Assembly (NCBI RefSeq): GCF_003254575.1
Contig: NZ_QJUA01000008.1
Coordinates: 1 to 64,000, forward strand
Length of the DNA: 64,000 nucleotides
Reading direction: 5' to 3'
From: Mycobacterium kyogaense
Lineage (GTDB): Bacteria; Actinomycetota; Actinomycetes; Mycobacteriales; Mycobacteriaceae
The translations under genes and the position numbers were made by a program. How positions within the stretch are numbered: the stretch's first letter is position 1; every line of letters begins with the position of its first letter. The notes below the pieces were generated by a model. It did not search any database. It worked only from the letters and a program-made list of their open reading frames with translations, and was not told the origin of the DNA. Of this stretch, positions 28,966 through 37,389 are shown one piece after another.

Positions 28966-29990
28966 CCCGTGGCCTGCTTATAGATCTTGGTGATCGAGCC
29001 GTTGTCCTTGTCGAACAGCGCCGGATCCACGTCGCCCCAGCCGCCGAGGTCGGCGATCGTCCACAGCTTCTGCGGCGTCGGGAAGTCGGAGGCGAACTGG
29101 GCAGCCACCGCAGGGTCGACCGGACGGAAGCCGGCCTCGGCCCACAGCTTCTGGCCCTCAGGGGTGTAGATGAAGTTCTTCAGAGCGTTGGCCTGCTGCT
29201 GGTGCTGCGAGGTCGTGGTGACGGCCACCGGGTTCTCGATCTTGAACGTCTGCGGCGGGTTGACGTGCTCGACGGGCTTGCCCTGCCGCTCGACGTTGAT
29301 GGCCTCGTTCTCATAGGAGATCAGGACGTCGCCGGTGCCCTGCAGGAACACGTCGGTGGCTTCCCGACCCGAGCCGGGCCGGGTCTTGACGTGCTCGGTG
29401 ACCAGCTTGTTCACGAAATCGAGGCCGGCCTGGGCATTCTTGCCGCCGTCGCTCTTGGCCGCGTACGGCGCGAGCAGGTTCCACTTGGCCGAGCCGGAAC
29501 TCAGCGGGCTGGGCGTGACGACCTCGACACCGGGCTGCAGCAGATCGTCCCAGTCCCGGATGTTCTTGGGATTGCCCTTGCGCACCACCAGCGAGACCAC
29601 CGAGCCGAACGGGATGCCCTTGGTGGCGCCGGCGTTCCAGTCCTTGGCCACCTTGTCGGCCTTGACCAGGCGAGTGACGTCGGGCTCGACCGAGAAGTTC
29701 ACGATGTCGGCGGGCTTGCCGTCGACGACGGCACGGGACTGGTCGCCGGAGGCGCCATAGGACGTCGTCACCGCGACGCCCTTGCCTTCGGGAGTGGCCG
29801 CGAACGCGGGGATGATCTTGCTCCACCCGGGCTCGGGCACCGCGTACCCAACCAGCGTGAGCGTCGTCTCCGCGTTCGACCCACCGCTGTCGCCGGCGAC
29901 ATCGCTGGACCCACCGCCGCCGCACGCCGCGACGAGCGAGGTGCTCAGAGCCAGCGCTGCTACCGCGCGCCACCGGGTGGTGATCTTCAT
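28962..29990 (-). CDS. subI: Sulfate-binding lipoprotein SubI
   Basis: A 342-residue extracellular solute-binding protein. The signal peptide ends in the lipobox STSLVAACGG, so it is anchored by lipid at about Cys23. The mature part has the sulfate-binding family core: LTLVGYAVPEPGWSKIIPAF, PADIVNFSVEPDVTRL and TSSQ-like ligand regions. It captures sulfate or thiosulfate for CysT/W/A. The 130-base leader between it and the upstream polycysteine ORF is likely regulatory. Confidence 0.95.
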   Translation of the reverse strand: MKITTRWRAVAALALSTSLVAACGGGGSSDVAGDSGGSNAETTLTLVGYAVPEPGWSKIIPAFAATPEGKGVAVTTSYGASGDQSRAVVDGKPADIVNFSVEPDVTRLVKADKVAKDWNAGATKGIPFGSVVSLVVRKGNPKNIRDWDDLLQPGVEVVTPSPLSSGSAKWNLLAPYAAKSDGGKNAQAGLDFVNKLVTEHVKTRPGSGREATDVFLQGTGDVLISYENEAINVERQGKPVEHVNPPQTFKIENPVAVTTTSQHQQQANALKNFIYTPEGQKLWAEAGFRPVDPAVAAQFASDFPTPQKLWTIADLGGWGDVDPALFDKDNGSITKIYKQATG

Positions 29991-30119
29991 TGGAGGCCTT
30001 TCCGGGACTTGAACGAACTGGAGGGATGAGTCCGGTCACGCGGAAGGTGGGGGGCAAACCGTGCACGAACGGCACGAGACATGGTTGCCGAACACCTGAC
30101 CGCCGAACGGGGTGAGGAG

Positions 30120-30212
30120 TCAGCAACAACAACAAACGTCAGCGACGGCAAAGAACCCGACGGCGATGAGGGCCACGATGTGACCCCCGTTGACGCCGTC
30201 CGCCGTCTGCAT
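30120..30212 (-). CDS. Polycysteine leader peptide of the sulfate-transport operon
   Basis: A 30-residue ORF starting ATG at 30212 and ending ADVCCCC before TGA, with four consecutive Cys codons (TGT TGT TGT TGC). TATTCT at 30220-30225 sits 7 bases upstream of the ATG, the spacing for a leaderless transcript. It precedes subI by 129 bases. Polycysteine leader ORFs at sulfur genes are known in mycobacteria as cysteine attenuators. The peptide is hydrophobic in the middle but is probably not functional on its own. Confidence 0.88.
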   Translation of the reverse strand: MQTADGVNGGHIVALIAVGFFAVADVCCCC

Positions 30213-30219
30213 GGCGCGA

Positions 30220-30225
30220 AGAATA
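30220..30225 (-). promoter_or_regulatory. Probable -10 element of the polycysteine-subI operon
   Basis: TATTCT on the minus strand, followed by 7 bases and then the ATG of the polycysteine ORF. This fits a leaderless mycobacterial promoter. Confidence 0.6.
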
Positions 30226-30250
30226 ACACCGCCGGCGTGTCAGTCTGTGG

Positions 30251-30337
30251 TCAGCGGGTGAGAAGCCACATCAGGATCACCAGCACGACGAGCGCGATCA
30301 GCGCCAACGTCACCCGCGACCGCGGCATACCGCTCAC
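30251..30337 (-). CDS. Very small single-span membrane protein (28 residues)
   Basis: GTG at 30337 overlaps the stop of the upstream 71-residue gene; an ATG follows at 30328. After a short basic start (PRSR) the rest is one hydrophobic span, roughly [19 protein letters not shown]. Strong GC third-position bias supports coding. Translational coupling suggests it works with its neighbour in the membrane. No function can be assigned. Confidence 0.6.
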   Translation of the reverse strand: MSGMPRSRVTLALIALVVLVILMWLLTR

Positions 30338-30549
30338 CGGCCCTCCTCACCCTCGGTCGTCGATTCTGTCGGCGGGGGGCGCAGGTGGTCCCGCAGTTTG
30401 GTGCCGCCGTCGACCACGGCATCGAGCGCGGCTGCCGCCCCGTAGGCCAGCATCAGCACGACCGGCATCACCACCACGGTCTGCAGCACGAACGGCAACC
30501 CGGTCAGCCAGAGTTCGACTCCGTCCCACCAGCCGAGGAATCCGCCCAC
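30334..30549 (-). CDS. Small membrane protein (71 residues, Rv2401A-like position)
   Basis: One or two hydrophobic stretches ([25 protein letters not shown]) between an aromatic N-terminus ([13 protein letters not shown]) and a charged tail ending EGEEGR. A small membrane protein is, as I recall, annotated at this position in M. tuberculosis. It is divergent from treH and coupled to the 28-residue ORF. Function unknown. Confidence 0.7.
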   Translation of the reverse strand: MGGFLGWWDGVELWLTGLPFVLQTVVVMPVVLMLAYGAAAALDAVVDGGTKLRDHLRPPPTESTTEGEEGR

Positions 30550-30627
30550 CGGCCCAGACTAGGCGCATCGGTTCCAGTAGCGGGCTTTGAGTAGACGACA
30601 GGGCGCCGCGCAGTCGATGATGAGCGA

Positions 30628-32646
30628 ATGTCCCAGCCCAGCGAGGCCGTATCCGACTCCTTGACCGACACTGTCAGCGTCGATGGAGAGTCGTCAGCGT
30701 TCGCCCTGGCCACCGCGCCGTCGTACGCCAGCTCCGCTCCGCTGCGCAATCCGTTCCCGCCGATCGCGGACTACGCCTTCCTGTCCGACTGCGAGAACAC
30801 GTGCCTCATCTCGTCGGCAGGGTCCGTGGAGTGGTTGTGTGTCCCGCGCCCGGACTCTCCGAGCGTCTTCGGCGCACTCCTCGATCGCGGGGCGGGCCAC
30901 TTCCGGCTGGGCCCCTACGGGGTGTCGGTCCCCGCCGCTCGTCGCTATCTGCCGGGCAGCCTGATCCTCGAGACCACCTGGCAGACCCACACCGGCTGGT
31001 TGATCGTGCGCGATGCGCTGGTGATGGGCCCCTGGCACGATCTCGAACGGCGATCGCGCACACACCGCCGCACCCCGATGGACTGGGACGCCGAGCACAT
31101 CCTGTTGCGCACGGTGCGCTGCGTGAGCGGCACCGTCGAGCTCGTGATGAACTGCGAGCCGTCGTTCGACTACCACCGCACGAGTGCCAGCTGGGAGTAC
31201 TCCGCGCAGGCCTACGGGGAGGCGATCGCCCGGGCAACGAAGAACCCCGACTCTCATCCGACGCTGCGGTTGACCACGAATCTGCGGATCGGCTTGGAGG
31301 GCAGGGAGGCGCGCGCTCGGACCCGGCTCAAGGAGGGCGACAAGGTGTTCGTCGCCCTGAGCTGGTCTGGCCATCCGGCGCCGCAGACGTTCGACGAGGC
31401 CGCCGACAAGATGTGGCAGACCAGTGAGTGTTGGCGGCAGTGGATCAACGTCGGCGATTTCCCCGATCATCCGTGGCGGTCGTATCTGCAGCGCAGCGCG
31501 CTCACGTTGAAGGGCCTCACCTACTCCCCCACCGGCGCGCTACTTGCCGCGCCCACCACCTCACTGCCGGAAACCCCTCAGGGAGAACGTAACTGGGACT
31601 ATCGCTACGCGTGGGTGCGCGATTCGACGTTCGCCCTCTGGGGTCTGTACACACTGGGTCTGGATCGCGAAGCCGACGACTTCTTCGCGTTCATCGCCGA
31701 CGTGTCGGGTGCCAACAACGGCCAGCGGCATCCGCTGCAGGTGATGTACGGCGTGGGCGGTGAGCGCAGCCTCGTCGAAGAAGAACTCAACCACCTCTCC
31801 GGATACGACAACGCCCGGCCGGTGCGCATCGGCAACGGCGCCTTCGACCAGATGCAGCACGACATCTGGGGCACCATGCTCGATTCGGTGTACCTGCACA
31901 CCAAGTCCCGCGAGCAGATCCCCGAAACGCTGTGGCCGGTACTCAAAGAACAGGTCGAGGAGGCGATCAAGCACTGGCGGGAGCCCGACCGCGGCATCTG
32001 GGAGGTGCGCGGCGAGCCGCAGCACTTCACCTCCAGCAAGATCATGTGCTGGGTGGCATTGGACCGCGGATCGAAACTGGCTGAGCTGGAAGGCGAGAAG
32101 TCCTATGCCCAGCAGTGGCGGGCCATCGCCGAGGAGATCAAGGACGACATCCTCGCTCACGGCGTCGACTCCCGGGGCGTGCTGACCCAGCGTTACGGGG
32201 ACGACGCACTCGACGCCTCCCTGTTGCTCGCGGTGCTGACCCGGTTCCTGCCGCCGGAGGATCCGCGGATTCGGGCCACCGTGCTGGCCATTGCCGAGGA
32301 GTTGACCGAGGACGGCCTGGTCCTGCGCTACCGCGTCGAGGAGACCGACGACGGCCTGGCCGGCGAAGAGGGCACCTTCACGATCTGTTCGTTCTGGCTG
32401 GTGTCTGCGCTCGTGGAGATCGGTGAGATCCACCAGGCCCGGCATTTGTGCGAGCGCCTGCTGTCGTTCGCCAGCCCGCTGCACCTCTACGCCGAGGAGA
32501 TCGAGCCGCGCACCGGTCGCCACCTCGGGAACTTCCCGCAGGCGTTCACCCACCTGGCACTGATCAACGCGGTCGTGCACGTGATCCGCGCCGAAGAGGA
32601 AGCCGACAGCTCCGGGGTCTTCCAGCCGGCGAACGGGCCCGTGTAA
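30628..32646 (+). CDS. treH: Trehalase, glycoside hydrolase family 15
   Basis: A 672-residue cytosolic enzyme of the GH15 glucoamylase-like family at the position of Rv2402, where the mycobacterial trehalase lies. Family features include NWDYRYAWVRDSTFALWGLY (catalytic-acid region), HLSGYDNARPVRIGNGAF, and GVLTQRYGDDALDASLL and EEGTFTICSFWLVSALV near the C-terminus. It hydrolyses trehalose to glucose. It is divergent from the small membrane genes and is followed by a hairpin. Confidence 0.9.
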   Translation: MSQPSEAVSDSLTDTVSVDGESSAFALATAPSYASSAPLRNPFPPIADYAFLSDCENTCLISSAGSVEWLCVPRPDSPSVFGALLDRGAGHFRLGPYGVSVPAARRYLPGSLILETTWQTHTGWLIVRDALVMGPWHDLERRSRTHRRTPMDWDAEHILLRTVRCVSGTVELVMNCEPSFDYHRTSASWEYSAQAYGEAIARATKNPDSHPTLRLTTNLRIGLEGREARARTRLKEGDKVFVALSWSGHPAPQTFDEAADKMWQTSECWRQWINVGDFPDHPWRSYLQRSALTLKGLTYSPTGALLAAPTTSLPETPQGERNWDYRYAWVRDSTFALWGLYTLGLDREADDFFAFIADVSGANNGQRHPLQVMYGVGGERSLVEEELNHLSGYDNARPVRIGNGAFDQMQHDIWGTMLDSVYLHTKSREQIPETLWPVLKEQVEEAIKHWREPDRGIWEVRGEPQHFTSSKIMCWVALDRGSKLAELEGEKSYAQQWRAIAEEIKDDILAHGVDSRGVLTQRYGDDALDASLLLAVLTRFLPPEDPRIRATVLAIAEELTEDGLVLRYRVEETDDGLAGEEGTFTICSFWLVSALVEIGEIHQARHLCERLLSFASPLHLYAEEIEPRTGRHLGNFPQAFTHLALINAVVHVIRAEEEADSSGVFQPANGPV

Positions 32647-32675
32647 CAAGAGGGTCGCGATTTTGCGTCTGCCTG

Positions 32676-32693
32676 CGCGCAATGCTGTGCGCG
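32676..32693 (+). terminator. Hairpin downstream of treH
   Basis: CGCGCA at 32676-32681 and TGCGCG at 32688-32693 form a 6-base-pair GC stem with a 6-base loop, 30 bases after the treH stop. A T-run (ATTTTG) lies before and not after it, so it is a weak intrinsic terminator candidate. Confidence 0.4.
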
Positions 32694-32721
32694 GGACCAT
32701 GTGAGGGCTGACCATCGAGGC

Positions 32722-32985
32722 ATGAATGTGCGCTCAGACGACACGTCGCGTCAGCTCATCGACATCGCCGTGGGCATCTTGATCGGTGTACGAGGCTATT
32801 CCCGAACGGAGGCGTTCGACGAGCTGGTTCGCGTGGTCCGCGAAACCGGCATCGGATTGGGAAGTGCCGCGGCCGGATTGGTCGCGGTGGCCACCGGCTC
32901 GTCGACGGCCCAGCACGCCGAGGCATTCGCTGCATGGGGTGACGTGGTCTTGCGGGAGCGGCGGCCGCTGAGCGCCGTCAGCTGA
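32722..32985 (+). CDS. Small ANTAR-domain protein
   Basis: An 87-residue protein. The segment DIAVGILIGVRGYSRTEAFDELVRVVRETG matches the ANTAR helix arrangement (a glycine-containing first helix followed by the AFxxL helix), an RNA-binding anti-terminator domain usually fused to a sensor. Here no sensor domain is encoded. ATG with a GAGG just upstream. It could act on nascent transcripts, but no target is evident. Confidence 0.65.
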   Translation: MNVRSDDTSRQLIDIAVGILIGVRGYSRTEAFDELVRVVRETGIGLGSAAAGLVAVATGSSTAQHAEAFAAWGDVVLRERRPLSAVS

Positions 32986-33207
32986 GCGCCATCACCTCTT
33001 CAGCGACGGCCTGGCCGCTCGCGACGAGTTCCATTCTGTCCTCGACACTTTCGGCAACCGGACCGAGAAGACTGGGCGGACTCCACCGTGTGCTGATCGG
33101 TGCTCCGGCCAGAACCGGCCTGCAATCCCGTTGATCCGAACTCTCCAGACCCGGGCACAGGAGACGTTACTGTCCGTCCACTGTTCCACCGGCCTCGAGG
33201 ACACACC

Positions 33208-34674
33208 ATGGCGAATCGGATTGACGAAGCCGGCGATGCGCACATCGCCACCGACGCGGGAACCCCCCTCTCCCACCGCCGATTACGCGGCACGCTCGGG
33301 GTCTGGGGCATCGTCTTCGTCGTCGTTGCCGCAGCCTCTCCGCTGGGTGTCATCGGCGGCCCGGTACCGCTCGGCATCGCCAGCGGCAACGGAATCGGCT
33401 TCCCGGCGATCTTCATCGTCAGCACCGTTCTGGTGCTGCTGTTCGCGGTGGGTTTCACTGCGCTGACCCCGTATGTGCCCAACGCCGGCGCGTTCTACTC
33501 CTACATCGGCAAGGGCTTGGGCCGGGTCACCGGATTCGGCTTCGCCTTCGTCGCCCTGATCTCCTACCTCGCCCTCGAGATCGGTGTCTACGGCCTGATC
33601 GGCCAGGGAGCCCAGGCGCTGTTCTCGTCCTACGGTGCACCCGACATCCATTGGGGTGTCTGGGCGTTGGTCACCCTGCTGATCGTGACGGTGTTGGGCC
33701 ATCGCAACATCGATCTGTCCCGTAACGTCCTGGGCGTCCTGTTGATCGCCGAGGTCGCCATCGTCCTCGCCCTGGACGCTGTCGTCGCCGTCACCGGAGG
33801 CCATGAAGGGCTGTCCACCGGTTTCCTTTCGCCGTCGGAGATCACCTCGGGCGCACCGGGAATCGCGCTGTTGTTCGCATTCTTGAGTTTCATCGGGTTC
33901 GAGGCCACCGCGGTGTTCCGCGACGAGGCTCGCGACCCCCTGCGCACCATCCCCCGTGCCACGTTCGTCGCGCTGCTGCTGATCGGGGTGTTCTACACGG
34001 TGTCGACGTGGGCGTTGATCACCGCATGGGGCGACAGCCGCGTGGTCGAGCAGGCGGTCGCAGATCCGTCGGGTCTGCTCCCGGGGGCGACCGAGGAGTA
34101 CCTCGGCACTGCGGGACTGCACATCGTGCAGGTGCTGTTCGTGACCAGCCTGTTCGCCTGCATCCTCTCGTTCCACAATGTGGTTGCGCGCTATGTGTTC
34201 ACGCTGTCCAACCGCAAGGTGTTCCCGGGCGCGCTCGGCGAAGCGCACCCTCGCCATGCGTCGCCGCATCTCGCATCCGGTATCGACAGCGTTGCCGTGC
34301 TGGTGTTCCTGATCGCCGGTATCGCCCTCGGACTCGATCCGGTGACCCAGTTCTACACATGGCTCGCGGGCATCTCGACGGTGGGCATCATCATCCTGCT
34401 GATCGCGACCAGCGTCGCGGTGTTGGCCTTCTTCGCCCGGCGCCGACGCAGCGGTGAGTCGGATGTGTCCGCCTGGCGGGCCTTCGTCGCGCCGGGAATC
34501 GGTCTCGTGGGGCTCGTCGCCGTCCTGCTACTGGTGTTCCAGAACCTGCCGACCCTGGTCGGCGGCTCGACGCCGATCGCGATCGGCGTCGTGGTGCTGC
34601 TCGTCGTGGTGTTCGCCGCGGGCGCGGCGATCGCGGCGAGGCGCCCGAATGTCACCCTCGAGATAACCGAATAG
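33208..34674 (+). CDS. APC-superfamily amino-acid permease
   Basis: A 488-residue integral membrane protein with about twelve hydrophobic spans. The APC signature starts GVWGIVFVVVAAASPLGV and continues PYVPNAGAFYSYIGKGLG, and the fold includes LSFIGFEATAVFRDEARDP, the conserved FxGFE motif of APC transporters. ATG at 33208 is the first plausible start of the long frame. It probably imports an amino acid or amine. It starts the first accessory block. Confidence 0.9.
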   Translation: MANRIDEAGDAHIATDAGTPLSHRRLRGTLGVWGIVFVVVAAASPLGVIGGPVPLGIASGNGIGFPAIFIVSTVLVLLFAVGFTALTPYVPNAGAFYSYIGKGLGRVTGFGFAFVALISYLALEIGVYGLIGQGAQALFSSYGAPDIHWGVWALVTLLIVTVLGHRNIDLSRNVLGVLLIAEVAIVLALDAVVAVTGGHEGLSTGFLSPSEITSGAPGIALLFAFLSFIGFEATAVFRDEARDPLRTIPRATFVALLLIGVFYTVSTWALITAWGDSRVVEQAVADPSGLLPGATEEYLGTAGLHIVQVLFVTSLFACILSFHNVVARYVFTLSNRKVFPGALGEAHPRHASPHLASGIDSVAVLVFLIAGIALGLDPVTQFYTWLAGISTVGIIILLIATSVAVLAFFARRRRSGESDVSAWRAFVAPGIGLVGLVAVLLLVFQNLPTLVGGSTPIAIGVVVLLVVVFAAGAAIAARRPNVTLEITE

Positions 34675-34701
34675 TCCTGCGCCACAGGGCTGTCGGAGAA
34701 A

Positions 34702-35409
34702 TCACGGTCCGGCCTTGGCGACCATCGCTGCCGCGATCTCGGCCGCTTCACCATCGATGCGATAGCCGCAGGCCCACGCTTCGACCATCGCGTTGGACAC
34801 CACGGACAGTGCGTGCTGGCACTGCCAGCCCCCGGAGTCGTCCTGCTCGGCGGCCTGAGTGAGCAGAGGTGCGCCACCGTCGGTCACGTCGACGTCGACG
34901 TCGCCCAGCGCCCAGCTGTAGTCACCGTCGTTGGTGCCGATCGACTGGTTCGCGCAGCCCTGCCAGGTCTGCGACGACGAGTCGAAGAACGCCTGCGCAT
35001 CGTGGGCCGCCGGGTACAGCACGGCGGTCTCTTCGACCCAGTGCTGGTTGTCGTCGCCCGGTTCGCGGGCCACCCGGTCACGCACCGCGGTCCAGCCCGT
35101 GTCGGCGTAGACGGGTTTTTCCGCCGCGTACACCGCACCGAGGCAGTCGACGTCGGACACGCTGTCGGAGTGGTCGGTCATCTCGTCGACATCGCCGGCG
35201 ACCTGCATCCCGGTGCTGCCCATGATCCCGTTGATCTCACCGATGTTGAGAAGAAGCCGGCCCAGCGCGGCGTCGTCGAGCGCGGGTAGGTCACCTCCCG
35301 GGCCACTGGCGCGGACGGCGGCACCCTCGACCGTGCTGACGCAGCCGGCCAGCACTGTTGACGCGGCCACCAGGAGGCTGCTCACCCACCACTTCGGCGC
35401 AGGTTTCAC
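34702..35409 (-). CDS. Sensor-domain lipoprotein, PknH-extracellular-domain type (LppR/LpqQ-like)
   Basis: A 235-residue secreted lipoprotein. The lipobox is STVLAGCVS near residue 22. The mature part follows the PknH-like sensor pattern with Cys in SDVDCLGAVY, TWQGCAN, GWQCQHAL and EAWACGY, consistent with two disulfides. Such domains occur in mycobacterial lipoproteins and in the outside part of Ser/Thr kinase PknH; their ligand is unknown. It is adjacent to a second similar lipoprotein, with 18 bases between them. Confidence 0.85.
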   Translation of the reverse strand: MKPAPKWWVSSLLVAASTVLAGCVSTVEGAAVRASGPGGDLPALDDAALGRLLLNIGEINGIMGSTGMQVAGDVDEMTDHSDSVSDVDCLGAVYAAEKPVYADTGWTAVRDRVAREPGDDNQHWVEETAVLYPAAHDAQAFFDSSSQTWQGCANQSIGTNDGDYSWALGDVDVDVTDGGAPLLTQAAEQDDSGGWQCQHALSVVSNAMVEAWACGYRIDGEAAEIAAAMVAKAGP

Positions 35410-35427
35410 CGCGCCATTCTCGCACCG

Positions 35428-36153
35428 TCAGCGGTGCGCGGTGATCTTGTTCGCGATCAGTTCGGCCACGTCCACCGCGGGCTGCCCCTGTCCGCCCGGG
35501 CGGGGGTCGGTGACCTCCACCTCGACGATGCAGTCCCCGGCCAGTGCGACCGCCCGCTGAGCAGTCGGCGACGCGGTGCCCGCCGACGTGTGCAGCACGC
35601 TGGCGGACACCACATCCTCGCCGAACGCGACGTCGGCGATGCGGCTGAGCTCGCCGGCACCACCCTGATCGCGGGCGACCGTTTCGCCGTTGCACCGCCG
35701 CCACTGCTGGCTGGTGGCCGCGAAGAACATCTGCGCGGCCGGCGGGTTCGTCATCTGCACCACACCGAAGAACGCGCTCACCGGTGGCCCGTCGAAGCTG
35801 CCGCCCGCCCACGAGTTGGTGGCCACCGACTGCACGGGGCTGCCGTCGTACACCGCCTGTTGCAGCCGGTACGCCGCACCCAGGCAGTCCCCCGGCGACG
35901 CTTCACCGACGCCGACACTGCGCAGCAGCATGTCCGCCCCACCCTCGACGAGGTGGCCGGCGAAGCCGATGGGCGGGGTGCCGAGGTGCGCCGCCAACTC
36001 CGGCGTCGTCGGGAGGAACCCACCGAGCGCGATCGCCGGGCTCGGCGCAGCCGCCTCGGCGATGCGCACCACGGGTCTGTCGTCCACCGGCGCGCCGGCG
36101 CAGCCGGCCAGAACGAGGCAGGCGCCGGCAACTGCCGCGAGTTTGGTGGACAC
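35428..36153 (-). CDS. Sensor-domain lipoprotein, PknH-extracellular-domain type (second copy)
   Basis: A 241-residue lipoprotein paralogous to its downstream neighbour. GTG at 36153 is chosen because it starts a signal peptide ending in LVLAGCAG; the longer frame to 36324 is not needed. The first Cys pair (PGDCLGAAY, WRRCNG) is retained, but the second pair is replaced and a lone Cys (AGDCIVEVE) appears, so only one disulfide is likely. Function unknown. Confidence 0.82.
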   Translation of the reverse strand: MSTKLAAVAGACLVLAGCAGAPVDDRPVVRIAEAAAPSPAIALGGFLPTTPELAAHLGTPPIGFAGHLVEGGADMLLRSVGVGEASPGDCLGAAYRLQQAVYDGSPVQSVATNSWAGGSFDGPPVSAFFGVVQMTNPPAAQMFFAATSQQWRRCNGETVARDQGGAGELSRIADVAFGEDVVSASVLHTSAGTASPTAQRAVALAGDCIVEVEVTDPRPGGQGQPAVDVAELIANKITAHR

Positions 36154-36421
36154 CCCCCTTCGATAGCACGGCCGGCGTCCCCGCGCGACCGGTTCGCCCA
36201 GAAGCGGGCGTCGCCGTGGACTTCTGCTCAGCAGGATCGCAAAGGCGCCCGCAGCCGGGGAGGTGGCGCATAGCAGTCGGCCGGCCCTGTCCGCGCAGGT
36301 CCCCGCGGATGTCGGGTGGCGCAATGTCAGCGTGGTCGTCAGCGCTGGCCGCGACCGCGACGAGCCGCGCGGCCAGCCCCTTTAGCGTCGCAGCAACGCA
36401 ATTCCCGGCAGGAGGTGAACG

Positions 36422-37162
36422 ATGACCGAGTCCGCTCCGACTCCGCTGCGCAGGCCGCGCGCCGACCAGGCCCGTCTGGTGGCCGACGTCGTGCGCCACC
36501 AGATCCATGCCGGCGGTTACCCCGACGGCCTGCCCTCCGAAGCCGACCTGGCCGCCGAGTTCCTCGTGTCGCGCAACGCGGTGCGCGAAGCCCTCGCGGT
36601 ACTCAAGGCCGAAGGTCTGATCGACCGGGAGCCCAAGGTCGGCACCCGCGTCGCCGTGCGCAAGTACGACCACGGACTCAACCACCTCGTCGGGCTGAAA
36701 GAGACGTTCCGCGACTACGGTGACATCCGCAACGAGGTCCGTGCCGCCATGACGGTCAATGCGCCGCCGTCGGTCGCGGCCCGGCTCGCGGTCTCCCCCG
36801 GTGACTCCGTCGTGTTCATCGAACGTCTCCGTTTCCTCGGCGAACTGCCGCTGAGCCTCGACATGACCTACCTCGCACGCGACATCGGCGACGCCGTTCT
36901 CGAGCACTCCCTCGAACACAACGATGTCTTCGCGCTGATAGAGCTCGTCACCGGCCGGCGGCTCGGCGGCGCCGACGTCGCAGTGGAAGCGGTATCCGCC
37001 GATCCACACTCCGCGGCCATTCTGCAGGTACCGCAGACCGCGTCGCTGCTCCTTCTCGAGCGGCTCGCCCACCTCGATGACGGACGTCCCGTCGATCTCG
37101 AGTACATCCGGCTCCGTGGCGATCGAATCACGCTGCGCAGCAATCTGATCAGAGGAGAATGA
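36422..37162 (+). CDS. GntR-family regulator with UTRA domain
   Basis: A 246-residue regulator. The winged helix spans about 14-80 (DVVRHQIHAGGYPDGLPSEA, then LVSRNAVREALAVLKAEGLI), and residues 100-246 form a UTRA ligand-binding domain (SVVFIERLRFLGELPLSLDMTYL). ATG follows AGGAGGTGAACG. Its stop overlaps the ferredoxin gene start, so it is the first gene of the ABC importer/AprA-like operon and probably controls it in response to a small molecule. Confidence 0.93.
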   Translation: MTESAPTPLRRPRADQARLVADVVRHQIHAGGYPDGLPSEADLAAEFLVSRNAVREALAVLKAEGLIDREPKVGTRVAVRKYDHGLNHLVGLKETFRDYGDIRNEVRAAMTVNAPPSVAARLAVSPGDSVVFIERLRFLGELPLSLDMTYLARDIGDAVLEHSLEHNDVFALIELVTGRRLGGADVAVEAVSADPHSAAILQVPQTASLLLLERLAHLDDGRPVDLEYIRLRGDRITLRSNLIRGE

Positions 37163-37389
37163 TGGCCCAGGTCACCCAGCGCGTCGATGTTCCGGTCACC
37201 ATCGACGAATCGTTGTGCATCGAGGGGTGCACGCTCTGCGTGGAGATCTGCCCGCTGGACTCCCTGGCCATCAACCCGGAGAACGGCAAGGCATTCATGC
37301 ACGTCGACGAATGCTGGTACTGCGGGCCCTGCGCCGCCCGCTGCCCCACCGGGGCCGTCACCGTCAACATGCCCTATCTCCTGCGATGA
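37159..37389 (+). CDS. Two-cluster ferredoxin, AprB-like
   Basis: A 76-residue protein with eight Cys in two 4Fe-4S motifs: Cys20/24/27/31 (C-x3-C-x2-C-x3-C-P) and Cys52/55/58/62 (C-x2-C-x2-C-x3-C-P). The spacing and short length resemble the ferredoxin part of adenylyl-sulfate reductase beta (AprB) but lack its C-terminal tail. It probably passes electrons to or from the AprA-like flavoprotein encoded in the same operon. ATG overlaps the GntR stop, and its own stop overlaps the next ATG (ATGA). Confidence 0.9.
   Translation: MMAQVTQRVDVPVTIDESLCIEGCTLCVEICPLDSLAINPENGKAFMHVDECWYCGPCAARCPTGAVTVNMPYLLR

Noticed and set aside
32978..33160. Minus-strand open frame ending in a protein-like stretch (VAESVEDRMELVASGQAVAEEV)
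   Set aside because: No start codon with a ribosome site for a reasonable length, and no family recognised; the last 18 codons alone are too little to call a gene.
36154..36421. Small ORF in the 268-base gap upstream of the GntR gene
   Set aside because: Open frames exist but are Arg/Pro-rich without starts or ribosome sites; the gap most likely holds the operon promoter.
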